From Fontisubflavum oceani (GTDB lineage: Bacteria > Pseudomonadota > Alphaproteobacteria > Rhodobacterales > Rhodobacteraceae), in the NCBI RefSeq assembly GCF_030407165.1, contig NZ_CP129111.1, positions 2,542,001-2,606,000 of the forward strand: a DNA stretch of 64,000 nt. Reading direction: 5' to 3'. The position numbers and the translations under genes are program-made. Of this stretch, positions 62,869-64,000 are shown piece by piece. The notes under the pieces are model-generated. The model was given only the letters and a program-made list of their open reading frames with translations. It was not told the DNA's origin and did not search any database. Within the stretch, counting starts at the first letter, position 1. Every line of letters starts with the position of its first letter.

Positions 62869-63967
62869 ATGCGCCATTTCTTTGCGGTTCTGTCTCTTAG
62901 CCTCGTCATGTCCACAATGGGAGAGGCCCAAACGGTGGACAGTTCCGCAGGGCCGCTGGAGATCACGCCGATTGTGACAGGGCTCGACGAACCATGGGCT
63001 GTCGCGTTTTTGCCGGAGGGTGGTTTTCTGGTGACCTTGCGCGGCGGCGAGATGTGGCGCTTTGCTGACGATGGGTCTGTGGCGTTGGAAGGCTTGCCGC
63101 CGATTGCCGTCGACGGGCAGGGCGGGCTCTTGGATGTGATGGTGCCGCGGGACCATGCGCAATCGGGCGAGATTTTCTTCACCTTCTCGATGCCGCAAGG
63201 ACGGCAGGCAGGCACCGCTCTGGCGCGGGCCCGATTGCTGGAAGATCGGCTTGAAGATGTGACGGTGATTTGGGCCTTGGAGCCCGGCAGTTCCGGCGGG
63301 CGGCATTTTGGCAGTCGAATTGTCGAGGGGCGCGACGGGTATCTGTACGTGACCGTTGGAGATCGGGGGATCGGCCCTCGGCCCAGGATTTGAGCGTCGA
63401 AAATGGCAGCGTGATCCGGGTGGCGCGCGATGGGTCCGTGCCGGGCGACAATCCCTTTGTGGGTCAAGCGGGGGCCCAGCCAAGATTTGGTCCTACGGCC
63501 ACCGCAATGCGCAAGGTGCGGCGCTGGACCCGTCCGGGCAGCTTTGGATCGTCGAACATGGCGCCCGCGGCGGCGATGAGGTCAATCAAGTGCGGCGCGG
63601 TGCGAATTATGGTTGGCCGGTGATCGCCTATGGGCGGCATTATTCAGGCTTCAGGATCGGCGAGGGGACCGAGGCACCGGGCATGGAGCAGCCGGCGCAT
63701 TATTGGGATCCGTCGATCGCGCCCTCAGGCATGGCCTTCTATGAGGGCGATTTGTTTCCGGAATGGCAGGGCGATCTGTTGGTTGGCGCCTTGGCGTTCG
63801 ATTTGATCTCCCGGCTCGACCCGGATCAAGGCATGGCGGAGGTGGAGCAGATCGAAGCGCCAGAAACCTCCCGTGTGCGCGATGTACGCGTGGCCCCCGA
63901 CGGCTCGATTTGGTTTTTGTCAGTGAATGATGGCGCGCTCTACCGGATGGCGCCGGTCGGGCAGTGA
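62869..63967 (+). CDS. PQQ-dependent aldose sugar dehydrogenase-like (GSDH family), two frameshifts
   Basis: Exported six-bladed propeller oxidoreductase, about 366 residues when repaired. The ATG at 62869 has GGAGG upstream and gives a signal peptide (HFFAVLSLSLVMSTMGEAQ). The first frame includes VTGLDEPWAVAFLPEGGFLVTLRGG and SSGGRHFGSRIVEGRDGYLYVTVGDRG. It breaks at G5 63365-63369 and again at G5 63470-63474; one added G at each gives DLSVENGSVIRVARDGSVPGDNPFV and then KIWSYGHRNAQGAALDPSGQLWIVEHGARGGDEVN, ANYGWPVIAYG and the ending SVNDGALYRM. These are YliI/GSDH motifs. It is divergent from the LIV operon. Confidence 0.88.
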
Positions 63968-63976
63968 TCGAGCGGC

Positions 63977-64000
63977 GCCGCTGACGCGGCATTGTCTTTC
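63977..64000 (+). terminator. Possible terminator after the sugar dehydrogenase gene
   Basis: GCCGC-TGAC-GCGGC is followed by ATTGTCTTTC at the window edge, 10 bases after the stop codon. The stem is short (5 bp), and the sequence ends before a full T run could be judged. Confidence 0.35.

Overview
The window reads as chromosomal DNA of an alphaproteobacterium of the order Rhodobacterales (Roseobacter/Rhodobacter relatives). The clues are a zwf-pgl-pgi block, a corrinoid methyl-transfer set typical of lineages with a split methionine synthase, a CckA hybrid kinase with a CtrA-type box upstream, a GAAC-N7-GAAC SOS box before recA, an iscR-suf operon whose IscR has only one cysteine, and DUF882, IalB and LpxD/ACP/KAS genes. 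Codon use is uniformly GC-rich. I see no prophage, insertion sequence, CRISPR array or integrated island.

Layout. 1-2.5 kb: glucose-6-phosphate metabolism (zwf end, pgl, pgi). 2.5-7.7 kb, minus strand: tRNA-Gly(CCC), a membrane protein, a RamA-like corrinoid reactivase, a methyl-THF:corrinoid methyltransferase, a short methylene-THF reductase and a small Virulence_fact-like protein, forming a one-carbon/methionine unit. 7.9-16.8 kb, plus strand: Ppx/GppA, RlmE, GuaB, an RsmB-type methyltransferase, CckA, RecA. 16.9-25.4 kb: AlaRS, small conserved proteins, an Lrp/AsnC regulator, a glutamine amidotransferase, a DUF3179 protein, an SMR transporter, isocitrate dehydrogenase. 25.7-29.2 kb: an autotransporter-like adhesin interrupted by an in-frame TGA. 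30.2-40.7 kb: the iron-sulfur assembly operon iscR, small ORF, cysteine desulfurase, sufB, two FkbM methyltransferases, a 55-aa ORF, YbjQ, sufC, sufD, two YIP1-type membrane proteins, sufS, then tRNA-Arg(CCG). 41-53 kb: DUF2339 membrane protein, MsrA/MsrB, DUF882, L,D-transpeptidase, LpxD-ACP-KAS, IalB, HerA-like ATPase, RidA. 53-56.6 kb: CcmF/CcmH and an enoyl-CoA hydratase. 56.7-62.7 kb, minus strand: a complete LIV-type ABC transporter with two small paralogous cysteine-containing secreted proteins inside the operon. 62.9-64 kb: a PQQ-type sugar dehydrogenase.

Sequence quality matters here. At least ten reading-frame breaks are repaired by adding one G (or C) to a run of exactly five G/C. 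They include the essential gene alaS as well as ccmF, iscR and rlmE. The simplest reading is systematic homopolymer undercalling in the source assembly, so these genes are annotated as single frameshifted CDSs rather than biological pseudogenes. Two further breaks (DUF882, IalB) do not fit that pattern, and the autotransporter has a nonsense codon instead.
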